6,012 nt of DNA, taken from NCBI GenBank assembly GCA_029256665.1, contig JAQSXN010000271.1, positions 1-6,012 of the forward strand, in the 5' to 3' direction. Positions 1 through 5,954 of this stretch are shown piece after piece; position 1 is the stretch's first letter, and each line of letters opens with the position of its first letter. Under the pieces are notes generated by a model. The model saw only the letters and a program-made list of their open reading frames with translations. It had not been told where the DNA came from and did not search any database. The DNA is from Paenibacillus sp. Its GTDB lineage: Bacteria; Bacillota; Bacilli; Paenibacillales; Paenibacillaceae. Both the position numbers and the translations under genes were made by a program.

Positions 1-698
1 TCCGGCTTGTCTTTGGCGGATTTATCCCAATCCAGCGATCCGTTAGACCACGTCATGTATAACATGCCGTGGTTTTGTGCCGTCTTCCTGACGAATTCGC
101 TGCCCGAGCCGTACGGCGGCCGGAAGAAGCGGGGCACGACGCCGGTTAGCGCTTCGACGTCCTTCTGAACCGACGATAGCTGCTCTTCGACGACCGCTTC
201 CGGCTCATTCTTCAGATCGATATGATCGTAAGAATGGTTGCCGATCGTCTGGCCGCGATCGTTAATGAGCTGCAGCAATTCGGGATTTTGTTTCACTCTA
301 TATCCGTTGACGAAAAAAATCGCCTTGGCGCCATGGCGGTCCAACGTGTCGAGCATGCTGGCTAGAATTTTCTCGTCATTAGGCCCATCGTCGAACGTGA
401 GCAGCACAACTTTGTCCGTGGATTGTTGATCTATCGGTTCGAAGCGGTACGTCTTGGCGTTCATCCGATATTCAGGTTTAACCTTGACGTTCTCCTCAGG
501 GCTGGGCATAGGGGTTTCGGCAGGCGATGCAGCCGGCGTAACGGATGGAGTCCCGGAAGGAATCGTCGCTTGCTCCTGAATGGCGGCAGTCGGTTGACGA
601 GTTTCGGAATTGGTGGTGACCGCCTCGATTCCGGCGGAGCAGGCGGACAGTTGAATCGCCAACAGAAGGACAAGCAGCCCGGATCTAGTTGTTTTCAA
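1..698 (-). CDS. Polysaccharide deacetylase (NodB domain) lipoprotein, C-terminal end outside window
   Basis: Extracytoplasmic, probably metal-dependent de-N-acetylase of the carbohydrate esterase 4 family, likely acting on cell-wall glycans; the exact substrate cannot be told. Only the first 232 residues are visible. Residues 1-20 form a lipoprotein signal (basic KTTR, hydrophobic run, lipobox LSAC with Cys20). A Pro/Ser/Thr/Glu-rich linker runs to about residue 75. The NodB domain follows: motif 1 TFDDGP at 101-106 (catalytic base Asp103, metal ligand Asp104), motif 2 HSYDH at 155-159 (two metal His), motif 3 RPPYG at 193-197, and motif 4 around DWD at 223-225. The last motif (LxH) lies beyond the edge. 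The start is TTG at 698-696, because no ATG fits and a strong AAGGAGGG site sits just upstream. It is divergent from the neighbouring small gene. Family assignment is certain; the biological role is not. Confidence 0.93.
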   Translation of the reverse strand, partial: MKTTRSGLLVLLLAIQLSACSAGIEAVTTNSETRQPTAAIQEQATIPSGTPSVTPAASPAETPMPSPEENVKVKPEYRMNAKTYRFEPIDQQSTDKVVLLTFDDGPNDEKILASMLDTLDRHGAKAIFFVNGYRVKQNPELLQLINDRGQTIGNHSYDHIDLKNEPEAVVEEQLSSVQKDVEALTGVVPRFFRPPYGSGSEFVRKTAQNHGMLYMTWSNGSLDWDKSAKDKP

Positions 699-750
699 TG
701 TATGGTTCCCTCCTTCTATTTAGAATTGCCATTCGAGCTTATTCGACATC

Positions 751-778
751 ATTGTAACATATTTCTAGCCGGTCTGAA
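751..778 (-). promoter_or_regulatory. Sigma-A-type promoter with extended -10 for the deacetylase gene
   Basis: On the minus strand, TACAAT (756-751) is preceded by TG at the extended -10 position (TGTTACAAT). A -35 candidate TTCAGA lies at 778-773 with a 16-base spacer. This leaves a leader of about 45 bases before the TTG start. The match is read directly; use by sigma-A is inferred. Confidence 0.55.
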
Positions 779-870
779 GGAACCTGTTTCCTATATTTAA
801 GCCGAATGGAGCCTGCGGGACACGGTCACACTAAGCATGTAATTACGAGCAATGAAAGAGGTGTCCCATT

Positions 871-1197
871 ATGAAATTAAGCGGATTATTGTTCGGCGGA
901 TTAGTCGGGGCGGCCGCTACGTTATATGTGTCCCGCAAGAAACCTGGAGCGGTCGCTTGGGCTTCGAGCGCGATGAGCGATATGTGCGCTTCCGCGGCGG
1001 GCAAAGCGTTCTCGATGATGGCCGGAGGCGCCAAGTGGAAGACCGAAGCGATGAAATCGGCCCCAAAGCAGTCAGCCGATACCGCCGCAACCTCCGCCGC
1101 CGCATGGGAACGCATTGAATCCTTCATTCAAAGCGACCCGGCGGTAAAGCTGGAGGTTGACAAAATCAAGGCGGACTCGGCGGCAATCGCCCATTGA
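871..1197 (+). CDS. Small membrane-anchored hypothetical protein (YtxH-like layout)
   Basis: 108 residues, not recognised as a named family. Residues 4-20 are a hydrophobic, glycine-rich segment (GLLFGGLVGAAATLYV), followed at once by the basic SRKK (21-24). This layout resembles short YtxH-type proteins: an N-terminal membrane anchor and an exposed soluble tail. The tail is rich in Ala, Ser, Met and Lys (about 28-78) and then turns into a charged, probably helical stretch (79-103). No catalytic motif is visible. The ATG at 871 has a good site (AAAGAGGTG) about 8 bases upstream; overlapping frames in the same stretch lack one. The gene appears monocistronic, closed by the terminator at 1214-1271, and divergent from the deacetylase. 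A structural or stress role would be a guess. No convincing promoter was found in 779-860. Confidence 0.8.
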   Translation: MKLSGLLFGGLVGAAATLYVSRKKPGAVAWASSAMSDMCASAAGKAFSMMAGGAKWKTEAMKSAPKQSADTAATSAAAWERIESFIQSDPAVKLEVDKIKADSAAIAH

Positions 1198-1213
1198 AGC
1201 GAACGCTGCGCGC

Positions 1214-1271
1214 AGAAGTCGAAACAGCCATTCCGCAAGGATGCAAATGGCTGATTCGGCTTCTTTTTTTT
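1214..1271 (+). terminator. Strong intrinsic terminator after the small membrane protein gene
   Basis: Arms 1214-1232 and 1246-1264 pair over 19 positions with only one A-A mismatch and one G-U pair, around a 13-base loop. An uninterrupted run of eight T (1264-1271) follows. It starts 17 bases after the stop codon. Confidence 0.92.
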
Positions 1272-1334
1272 CGTCCATAATTAGTGCAAACGCCATTCAG
1301 ACATGATAAAGTAGAGGCATGGCGATAATTGCAT

Positions 1335-1383
1335 GTTCAAAAAGTTCGGTTTTCAGGACCAAAGCGTACTTTTTGAACAACCT
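1335..1383 (+). repeat. Hairpin repeat, copy A (GTTCAAAAAGT / ACTTTTTGAAC)
   Basis: Perfect 11-base inverted repeat (1335-1345 and 1368-1378) around a 22-base loop that can itself pair weakly (1347-1352 with 1361-1366, one mismatch). ACCT follows at 1380-1383. The outer parts recur almost unchanged at 4420-4491. It lies between the terminator at 1271 and the MecA/YpbH gene at 1461. It codes for nothing and has no transposase nearby. It could be a small non-autonomous mobile repeat or a transcribed structured element; the sequence alone does not decide. Confidence 0.75.
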
Positions 1384-1460
1384 TTAGAGTCCATTTTATT
1401 CACTTTTGGCGGAATGATTCATAAGCTATTACGACAGACGTTGCAGAGGAGGATCCTGTC

Positions 1461-2075
1461 ATGAAAATCGAACGGCTTAGTCAGGACAAGATACGGATTT
1501 TCTTGACGTTCGACGACCTGCTTGAACGGGGGATCCATAAAGATGATATGTGGCGCGAACCTCCGAAGCTGCATGAATTGTTTTTGGAGATGATGGAACA
1601 GGCGTATACCGAGCTCGGCTTCGATGCCAGCGGCCCGCTTGCGGTCGAAGTGCTGGCCATGCCGGCGCAAGGGATGGTCATCATCATCACGCGCGGCAAG
1701 GTTAACGAATCGGGCGAAGGCGGGGCCGAGGACGAGGATGAGCTGGAAGACGACATTTACGATATGGAAGTAACGATGGAGCAAAGCGACGTCATGATGT
1801 ACGCCTTCAAGGATTTCGAAGATGTTATCGCGGCTGCTGGCCAGTTGCGGTCTTCGGGTCTTACCGAGGCCGGAAAATTATATTCCTATAAAGGCAAATA
1901 CATTCTCGCAATCGAACCATCCGATGTCGAGCAAGACAGGTACAATGCGGTCATCGCCTTGCTTGCCGAATACGGGGAAGCGACATCCGTCACGTTCGCC
2001 GTCCTCGAAGAATACGGGAAAATCATCATGCCGGAGAACGCCGTCCGCGAAATATGCATTCATTTTCAGTCCTGA
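1461..2075 (+). CDS. ypbH: MecA/YpbH-family ClpC adaptor protein
   Basis: Cytoplasmic adaptor that delivers proteins to the ClpC-ClpP protease. The family includes MecA (ComK turnover in competence) and its paralogue YpbH. The 204 residues show the expected layout: N-terminal substrate-binding domain (1-80, opening MKIERLSQDKIRIFLTFDDL), a strongly acidic flexible linker (about 82-104, rich in Glu and Asp), and a C-terminal ClpC-binding domain (105-204). The N-terminus (FLTFDDL, ELGFDASGPLAVEV, AQGMV) and the position before gudB resemble B. subtilis YpbH more than MecA. Length lies between the two (about 194 and 218, from memory). The start ATG has a strong GAGGAGGA site 8 bases upstream. 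It is preceded by repeat copy A and closed by a terminator, so it is probably a single-gene transcript. Its substrates here are unknown; many databases would simply call it MecA. Confidence 0.92.
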   Translation: MKIERLSQDKIRIFLTFDDLLERGIHKDDMWREPPKLHELFLEMMEQAYTELGFDASGPLAVEVLAMPAQGMVIIITRGKVNESGEGGAEDEDELEDDIYDMEVTMEQSDVMMYAFKDFEDVIAAAGQLRSSGLTEAGKLYSYKGKYILAIEPSDVEQDRYNAVIALLAEYGEATSVTFAVLEEYGKIIMPENAVREICIHFQS

Positions 2076-2098
2076 ATGAAATAAGGTCGTTTCCATGG

Positions 2099-2137
2099 AG
2101 AGCATCCGCTTCCGATTTCGGCGGGATGTTCTTTTTT
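2099..2137 (+). terminator. Intrinsic terminator between the ClpC adaptor gene and gudB
   Basis: Arm 2099-2109 pairs with 2121-2132 (one bulged base, one G-U pair) around an 11-base loop. A run of six T (2132-2137) follows. It separates the adaptor gene from gudB, which therefore needs its own promoter in 2138-2229. I see only poor candidates there. Confidence 0.8.
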
Positions 2138-2229
2138 CGTCTTGAGCGGCAAGGCGCGGCATACGATGGGGAATAGGCACGCGTCCGCGAGCTCATATTA
2201 GAGGTAAACAAAGGCGGAAGATGGGATGA

Positions 2230-3471
2230 ATGAACATGAATGACGTATTGCACGCGACACAGGTCGTTATCGAACAGGCGCTGCGCAGGTTGGGATACGG
2301 CGATGACATGATCGAGCTGTTAAAGGAGCCGATCCGCCTGCTGACCGTACGCATTCCGGTTCGGATGGACGACGGCTCGACGAAGGTGTTTACCGGCTAT
2401 CGCTCGCAGCATAACGACGCCGTAGGTCCGACCAAAGGCGGCGTGCGCTTTCATCCCGGCGTAACCGAGAAGGAAGTGAAGGCTCTGTCGATCTGGATGT
2501 CTCTCAAATGCGGCATCGCCGATCTTCCTTACGGCGGGGGCAAGGGCGGCGTCATCTGCGATCCGCGCCAGATGTCGTTCCGCGAGCTGGAACGGCTTAG
2601 CCGCGGTTACGTCCGGGCAGTCAGCCAGCTGGTCGGCCCGACCAAAGACATTCCCGCTCCCGACGTCATGACGAATTCGCAAATCATGGCTTGGATGATG
2701 GATGAATACAGCCGAATCAGGGAGTTCGATTCGCCAGGCTTTATTACGGGCAAGCCAATCGTGCTTGGTGGCTCCAAAGGGAGAGAGACGGCAACGGCGC
2801 GCGGCGTCGTCATCATGATTCACGAAGCGCTGAGACTCAAGGGCATTCCGCTGGAAGGCGCCCGCATCGTCATTCAGGGATTCGGGAACGCGGGCAGCTA
2901 TTTGGCCAAATTCATGTACGAGAGCGGCGCGACAGTAATTGGTATTTCCGATGTGTCCGGCGCGTTGTATAATAAAGAAGGGCTGGATATTCCCCATCTC
3001 CTCGACCGGAGGGATTCTTTCGGCAACGTGACGAATCTGTTCCCTAAGACGATCACGAACGAGGAGCTGCTGGAGCTCGAATGCGACGTGCTCGTGCCCG
3101 CCGCCATCGAGAATCAGATTACGGAGGAGAATGCCTCCCGAATCAAGGCTTCTATTATAGTAGAGGCCGCCAATGGCCCGACGACGCTGGAAGCGACGCG
3201 GATCGTTTCGGACAGGGGCATCCTGCTCATACCGGACGTGCTCGCAAGCGCGGGGGGCGTCATCGTTTCCTATTTCGAATGGGTGCAGAACAATCAAGGT
3301 TACTATTGGGACGAATCCGAAATCGACAACAAGCTCAGGCTGATGATGATTCGGGGATTCGAGAACGTCTACGAAATCCACCAAACGCGCAAAGTCGACA
3401 TGCGGTTGGCCGCATACATGGCCGGCGTCCGCAAGATGGCGGAGGCGGTCAGGTTCCGCGGGTGGGTGTAA
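2230..3471 (+). CDS. gudB: NAD-type glutamate dehydrogenase GudB/RocG
   Basis: Catalyses reversible oxidative deamination of glutamate to 2-oxoglutarate and ammonium, linking amino-acid catabolism to the TCA cycle; cytoplasmic and hexameric in the family. All 413 residues follow B. subtilis GudB closely, with a shorter N-terminus (about 427 there). Visible sites: substrate-binding PTKGG (Lys69), catalytic Lys105 in LPYGGGKGG, catalytic Asp145 in PAPDV, the Rossmann motif GFGNAG (217-222), and Asp241 at the end of the second beta strand, which favours NAD over NADP. The segment EKEVKALSIW carries no three-residue duplication like that of cryptic GudB in strain 168, so the enzyme should be active. 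Start choice: ATG 2230 or ATG 2236, two codons later; neither has a strong site (AAGGCGG about 12 bases before 2230). It leads a probable operon with prsW, 16 bases downstream. Confidence 0.97.
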   Translation: MNMNDVLHATQVVIEQALRRLGYGDDMIELLKEPIRLLTVRIPVRMDDGSTKVFTGYRSQHNDAVGPTKGGVRFHPGVTEKEVKALSIWMSLKCGIADLPYGGGKGGVICDPRQMSFRELERLSRGYVRAVSQLVGPTKDIPAPDVMTNSQIMAWMMDEYSRIREFDSPGFITGKPIVLGGSKGRETATARGVVIMIHEALRLKGIPLEGARIVIQGFGNAGSYLAKFMYESGATVIGISDVSGALYNKEGLDIPHLLDRRDSFGNVTNLFPKTITNEELLELECDVLVPAAIENQITEENASRIKASIIVEAANGPTTLEATRIVSDRGILLIPDVLASAGGVIVSYFEWVQNNQGYYWDESEIDNKLRLMMIRGFENVYEIHQTRKVDMRLAAYMAGVRKMAEAVRFRGWV

Positions 3472-3487
3472 AGAAAGCAGGGAAGCG

Positions 3488-4186
3488 ATGTTGTTGTTCT
3501 CCATATTGACCGCTGCCGCGGCGCCGGGATTGTCGCTGTTGACCTACCTGTACTTAAGGGACAGGTATGAAGCGGAGCCCATACACATGGTCATCCGCAT
3601 GTTCGTGCTCGGCATATTGGTCGTCGTGCCGATCATGGTCATTCAGAGGGGACTGGAAATCTGGCTCGGCAACGGTACATTCGTCGCTTCGTTTATACAC
3701 TCGGCGGCTGTCGAGGAATTTCTGAAGTGGTTTGTGCTGTATCACGTTATTTATAATCATACCGAATTCGACGAGCCGTATGACGGCATCCTGTACGCCG
3801 CGGCCATCTCCCTTGGTTTCGCCACGCTGGAGAACGTGCTTTACGCGATCTACGCGCCGTCCTCCTTCGGCACCCTGTTCGCCAGGGCGCTGCTTCCGGT
3901 GTCCGGCCACGCCCTGTTCGGCGTCATGATGGGGTATTATTTGGGCAAAGCGAGGTTCGCCGGCGTCAAAAGGAAATCGAAGCTCTTTCTCGCGATTTCG
4001 TTCGCCCTGCCTTTCCTGCTCCACGGCGTTTACGACTTGATCCTGGTAACCGTCGAGCAGAACTGGGTTTGGATTATCGTGCCGTTTATGATCGGATTGT
4101 GGGCATGGGGTCTCCACAAGATGAATTCGGCGAACGCCAGATCGCCGTTCCGCCTCGTGACTCGCGAGGAAGAGATTAAATTTTAA
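3488..4186 (+). CDS. prsW: PrsW-family intramembrane glutamic protease
   Basis: Multi-pass membrane protease. In B. subtilis PrsW makes the first cut in the anti-sigma factor RsiW and so activates sigma-W during envelope stress. The 232 residues show about seven hydrophobic segments (roughly 2-22, 34-52, 66-88, 100-122, 133-153, 166-187, 192-210). The family's conserved polar residues are present: Glu76-Glu77 with Lys80 (VEEFLKW), Glu115-Asn116 (FATLENVLY), His141 (PVSGHALFG) and His179 (LLHGVYD). Length fits the family (about 218 in B. subtilis). The C-terminal tail from about 212 is polar and probably cytoplasmic. The ATG has a modest AGGGAAG site and lies 16 bases after gudB, so co-transcription is likely. 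In B. subtilis ypdA lies between gudB and prsW; it is absent here. The substrate in this organism is not shown by the window. Confidence 0.95.
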   Translation: MLLFSILTAAAAPGLSLLTYLYLRDRYEAEPIHMVIRMFVLGILVVVPIMVIQRGLEIWLGNGTFVASFIHSAAVEEFLKWFVLYHVIYNHTEFDEPYDGILYAAAISLGFATLENVLYAIYAPSSFGTLFARALLPVSGHALFGVMMGYYLGKARFAGVKRKSKLFLAISFALPFLLHGVYDLILVTVEQNWVWIIVPFMIGLWAWGLHKMNSANARSPFRLVTREEEIKF

Positions 4187-4197
4187 AAAACCCGTCC

Positions 4198-4215
4198 ATA
4201 CTGTCAGTATATAAT
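4198..4215 (+). promoter_or_regulatory. Palindrome joined to a TATAAT box before the four-cysteine gene
   Basis: ATACTG-T-CAGTAT (4198-4210) is a perfect 6+1+6 palindrome whose last base begins TATAAT (4210-4215). No acceptable -35 hexamer is found at the right distance. A start from this box would fall almost on the ribosome site of the next gene. It could be an operator over a weak promoter, or chance. Confidence 0.3.
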
Positions 4216-4234
4216 TTGGCAGGAGGAAGACGGA

Positions 4235-4396
4235 ATGGAAGCGGCCAGAATTAAAGTAACGATTCGTTGCAATGTCTGCGGCGAAAAATTCGTTCTTCGC
4301 GGCAAGCGGGAAAAGGGCTCCATCGATACGGGCTTCAAGCAATGCATCTGCAGCAACAGCGACGATCTCGATATCGAAGAGCATCCCGGGTTTTGA
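4235..4396 (+). CDS. 53-residue four-cysteine (CxxC / CxC) zinc-ribbon-like protein
   Basis: Small hypothetical protein starting MEAARIKVTIRCNVCGEKF. Cys12 and Cys15 form a CxxC knuckle in a beta-like setting (CNVCGEKFVLRG), and Cys37 and Cys39 form a CxC. Four cysteines with this spacing would suit one zinc ion, so a mini zinc ribbon is a reasonable inference. The C-terminus is acidic (SDDLDIEEH, 42-50). Good AGGAGGA site at 4221-4227, 7 bases before the ATG. It sits 48 bases after prsW with no terminator between, so it is probably the last gene of the gudB-prsW transcript. Codon use looks like its neighbours, and third positions vary as in a real gene. No family name is recognised. It might bind nucleic acid or act as a protein partner, but nothing in the sequence shows that. 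Confidence 0.78.
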   Translation: MEAARIKVTIRCNVCGEKFVLRGKREKGSIDTGFKQCICSNSDDLDIEEHPGF

Positions 4397-4419
4397 ATGG
4401 CGGCGAATTAATTTTAATT

Positions 4420-4491
4420 GGTCAAAAAGTTCGATGTCGAATAAACTTTAAGAATTGCTTCGTAATCAAAATTGGACTTTTTGAACGACCT
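4420..4491 (+). repeat. Hairpin repeat, copy B (GGTCAAAAAGT / ACTTTTTGAAC)
   Basis: Arms 4420-4430 and 4476-4486 pair over 11 positions with one mismatch around a 45-base loop, twice the loop of copy A. Shared with copy A are the 5' block TCAAAAAGTTCG and the 3' block ACTTTTTGAAC(A/G)ACCT, while the loops are unrelated. It begins 24 bases after the four-cysteine gene and ends against the ypeB leader hairpin. Conserved arms with variable loops indicate a repeat family held together by structure or by its ends. Confidence 0.72.
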
Positions 4492-4492
4492 C

Positions 4493-4524
4493 TGCATAAA
4501 GCTCCTATCGGAAATCCAAACTAT
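4493..4524 (+). promoter_or_regulatory. Putative sigma-G (forespore) promoter of ypeB
   Basis: TGCATA (4493-4498), 18 bases, then CAAACTA (4517-4523) followed by T. This agrees at every position with the B. subtilis sigma-G consensus as I know it (YGHATR, N18, CAHWHTAH). Transcription would start near 4530, leaving about 29 bases of leader containing the ribosome site at 4544-4550. ypeB is a forespore gene in B. subtilis, which fits. Sigma-G and sigma-F sites overlap in sequence, so either might act. Confidence 0.6.
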
Positions 4525-4559
4525 GCACAAAGTTTGGCATTTGAAAGGAGCTTTTTGCA
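4493..4559 (+). promoter_or_regulatory. Long hairpin covering the ypeB ribosome site and start codon
   Basis: The outer stem pairs 4493-4506 with 4546-4559 (14 positions, one T-T mismatch). The inner stem pairs 4512-4522 with 4531-4542 (11 pairs, one bulged C). A small internal loop separates them and an 8-base end loop closes the structure. The 3' outer arm holds most of the AAAGGAG site (4544-4550) and the first base of the ATG. The same arm contains TTTTT (4552-4556) after GGAGC, so it might also act as an intrinsic terminator for the upstream operon. In either case RNA containing both arms should give little YpeB. Confidence 0.65.
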
Positions 4560-5914
4560 TGTATCGGAGACTAAGTTCCATCATGTTCCCCTTTATGACG
4601 ATTCTGCTCATCGGGGCGATCTATTGGGGGTATCAAGAGCATCAAGAAAAAAATTCCATCCTGATCAAGGCGGAAAACCAATATCAGCGCGCTTTCCACG
4701 ATCTATCGTTCCATATGGACAAACTTCATGAGCAGCTTGGCAACACGCTTGCCGTTAACTCCACCTCGATGGGATACCATCGGAAGGGACTCGTTAACGT
4801 ATGGCGTTTAACGAGCCAAGCGCAAAACGAAATCAGCCAATTGCCGCTGTCTTATCTTCCGTTTACCGAGGCGGAGGACTTTTTGTCGCATATTTCGAAT
4901 TTCGCCTATAAAACAGCCGTTCGCGATTTAACCAAAAATCCGTTGAGCGATGAGGAATTTAAGACGTTGAAGACTCTGTATGACAAGTCTGACGAAATCG
5001 CGAAGCAGTTGGATCATATGCAATCCGACGTGCTTGCGAACAATCTCCGCTGGATGGACGTCGAAGTGGCGATCGCATCCAATCAAGCGGATGGCAGCAA
5101 CCAGATCGTCGACGGTCTTCGCTCAATGAACGAGAAGGTAGGGGCATACCCCGAGCTGAATTGGGGACCGTCCGTCACCAGCATGTACGAGAAACGCACG
5201 ATCAAAATGTTGGGCGGCGAGTTCGCGAAGGCGGAGGACATTAAGAGGAAAGCCGCCGAATACTTGAAGGTGGATCCGTCCGCGGTAGAAGTGGCCGAAA
5301 ACGGACAAGACTCCGAATACGCCTCTTTCTCGGCGGTAGCGAACGCCATGGATTCGAATCAAAAGGTTCAGATGGATTTTACCAAGAAGGGCGGACAGCT
5401 CATCTGGTTTATGAAAAACCGCGACATCGGCGAGAAAAAAATCGACTTTGGGCAGGCCAAGGCATCCGCCGACAAATTTCTGAACGAATTCGGATTCGCC
5501 AACATGAGAGCCGTCAGCTACGATATGTACCAGAACTCCGGCAGTTTTACTTACGTCGGCACGCAGAACGGCGTGCTGATCTACCCGGAGAAGGTGACCG
5601 TCAAAGTCGCGCTCGATAATGGCGAGGCACTAGGCTTGCAGGCAAGCGATTTCGTTTACGAAAACCACAAGCGGGAGCTTCCGAGTCCGATCATGTCGAA
5701 GGCCGAAGCCAAGAAGGCGATTAACCCCAACTTTCAAGTTAGATCCGAACAACTGGCGTTAATCGAAAACGAGATGGGCGAGGAAGTTTTATGTTACGAG
5801 TATACAGGGAAAATTAACAGCTCCATGTACCGAATCTATATCAACGCGCTAAACGGCATCGAAGAAACGATCGAGCACTTGACTTTAGAGGACGAAAAAA
5901 CGACGAATTCCTGA
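4559..5914 (+). CDS. ypeB: Spore germination protein YpeB
   Basis: Inner-spore-membrane protein required, in Bacillus, for assembly and stability of the cortex-lytic enzyme SleB; it regulates SleB rather than cutting peptidoglycan. At 451 residues it matches the usual length (about 450). Visible parts: one N-terminal membrane segment (about 7-24, MFPFMTILLIGAIYWGY), a mainly helical region (30-190), and C-terminal PepSY-type repeats, roughly 223-290, 296-365 and 379-440 (for example MSKAEAKKAI at 379 and the closing YRIYINALNGIEETIE). Start ATG 4559 has an AAAGGAG site 8 bases upstream; in-frame starts further up (TTG 4472, ATG 4523) lack one and lie inside the repeat or hairpin. In B. subtilis sleB is directly upstream; here a four-cysteine gene occupies that place. 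Forespore expression is suggested by the sigma-G-like promoter. No clear terminator follows. Confidence 0.95.
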   Translation: MYRRLSSIMFPFMTILLIGAIYWGYQEHQEKNSILIKAENQYQRAFHDLSFHMDKLHEQLGNTLAVNSTSMGYHRKGLVNVWRLTSQAQNEISQLPLSYLPFTEAEDFLSHISNFAYKTAVRDLTKNPLSDEEFKTLKTLYDKSDEIAKQLDHMQSDVLANNLRWMDVEVAIASNQADGSNQIVDGLRSMNEKVGAYPELNWGPSVTSMYEKRTIKMLGGEFAKAEDIKRKAAEYLKVDPSAVEVAENGQDSEYASFSAVANAMDSNQKVQMDFTKKGGQLIWFMKNRDIGEKKIDFGQAKASADKFLNEFGFANMRAVSYDMYQNSGSFTYVGTQNGVLIYPEKVTVKVALDNGEALGLQASDFVYENHKRELPSPIMSKAEAKKAINPNFQVRSEQLALIENEMGEEVLCYEYTGKINSSMYRIYINALNGIEETIEHLTLEDEKTTNS

Positions 5915-5954
5915 GCTTTGCCGCCGCGAATATCGATATAGCCCCCCTCCATTC

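Noticed and set aside
423..800. Plus-strand frame opposite the deacetylase N-terminus and promoter
   Set aside because: It is antisense to a gene with clear NodB motifs and a lipobox, and runs through that gene's promoter.
1281..1310. Promoter for the MecA/YpbH gene (TTAGTG and GATAAA, 18 bases apart)
   Set aside because: The -35 matches the consensus poorly and it lies upstream of repeat copy A; not strong enough to list.
1433..1460. GACAG/CTGTC stem enclosing the ribosome site of the MecA/YpbH gene
   Set aside because: Only five pairs around an 18-base loop, easily expected by chance, unlike the ypeB hairpin.
2095..2148. Short frame starting at ATG 2095 between the adaptor gene and gudB
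   Set aside because: It has no ribosome site and its sequence is the terminator hairpin and T-run.
2142..2167. Promoter for gudB from TTGAGC and TACGAT
   Set aside because: The spacer is only 14 bases and both hexamers are imperfect; no better site was found, so none is claimed.
2320..3504. Long open frame on the minus strand opposite gudB (394 codons), and a similar one opposite prsW (3554-4384)
   Set aside because: The plus-strand genes are beyond doubt; the antisense frames have no family likeness or ribosome site and are by-products of codon bias in GC-rich genes.
4472..4558. N-terminal extension of YpeB from TTG 4472 or ATG 4523
   Set aside because: The extension lies in the repeat and leader hairpin and has no ribosome site. 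ATG 4559 has AAAGGAG at proper spacing and gives the family's usual length and N-terminal membrane segment.
4267..4731. Open frame of 154 codons overlapping the four-cysteine gene, the repeat and ypeB
   Set aside because: It crosses three unrelated features, has no ribosome site, and reads as low-complexity basic sequence.
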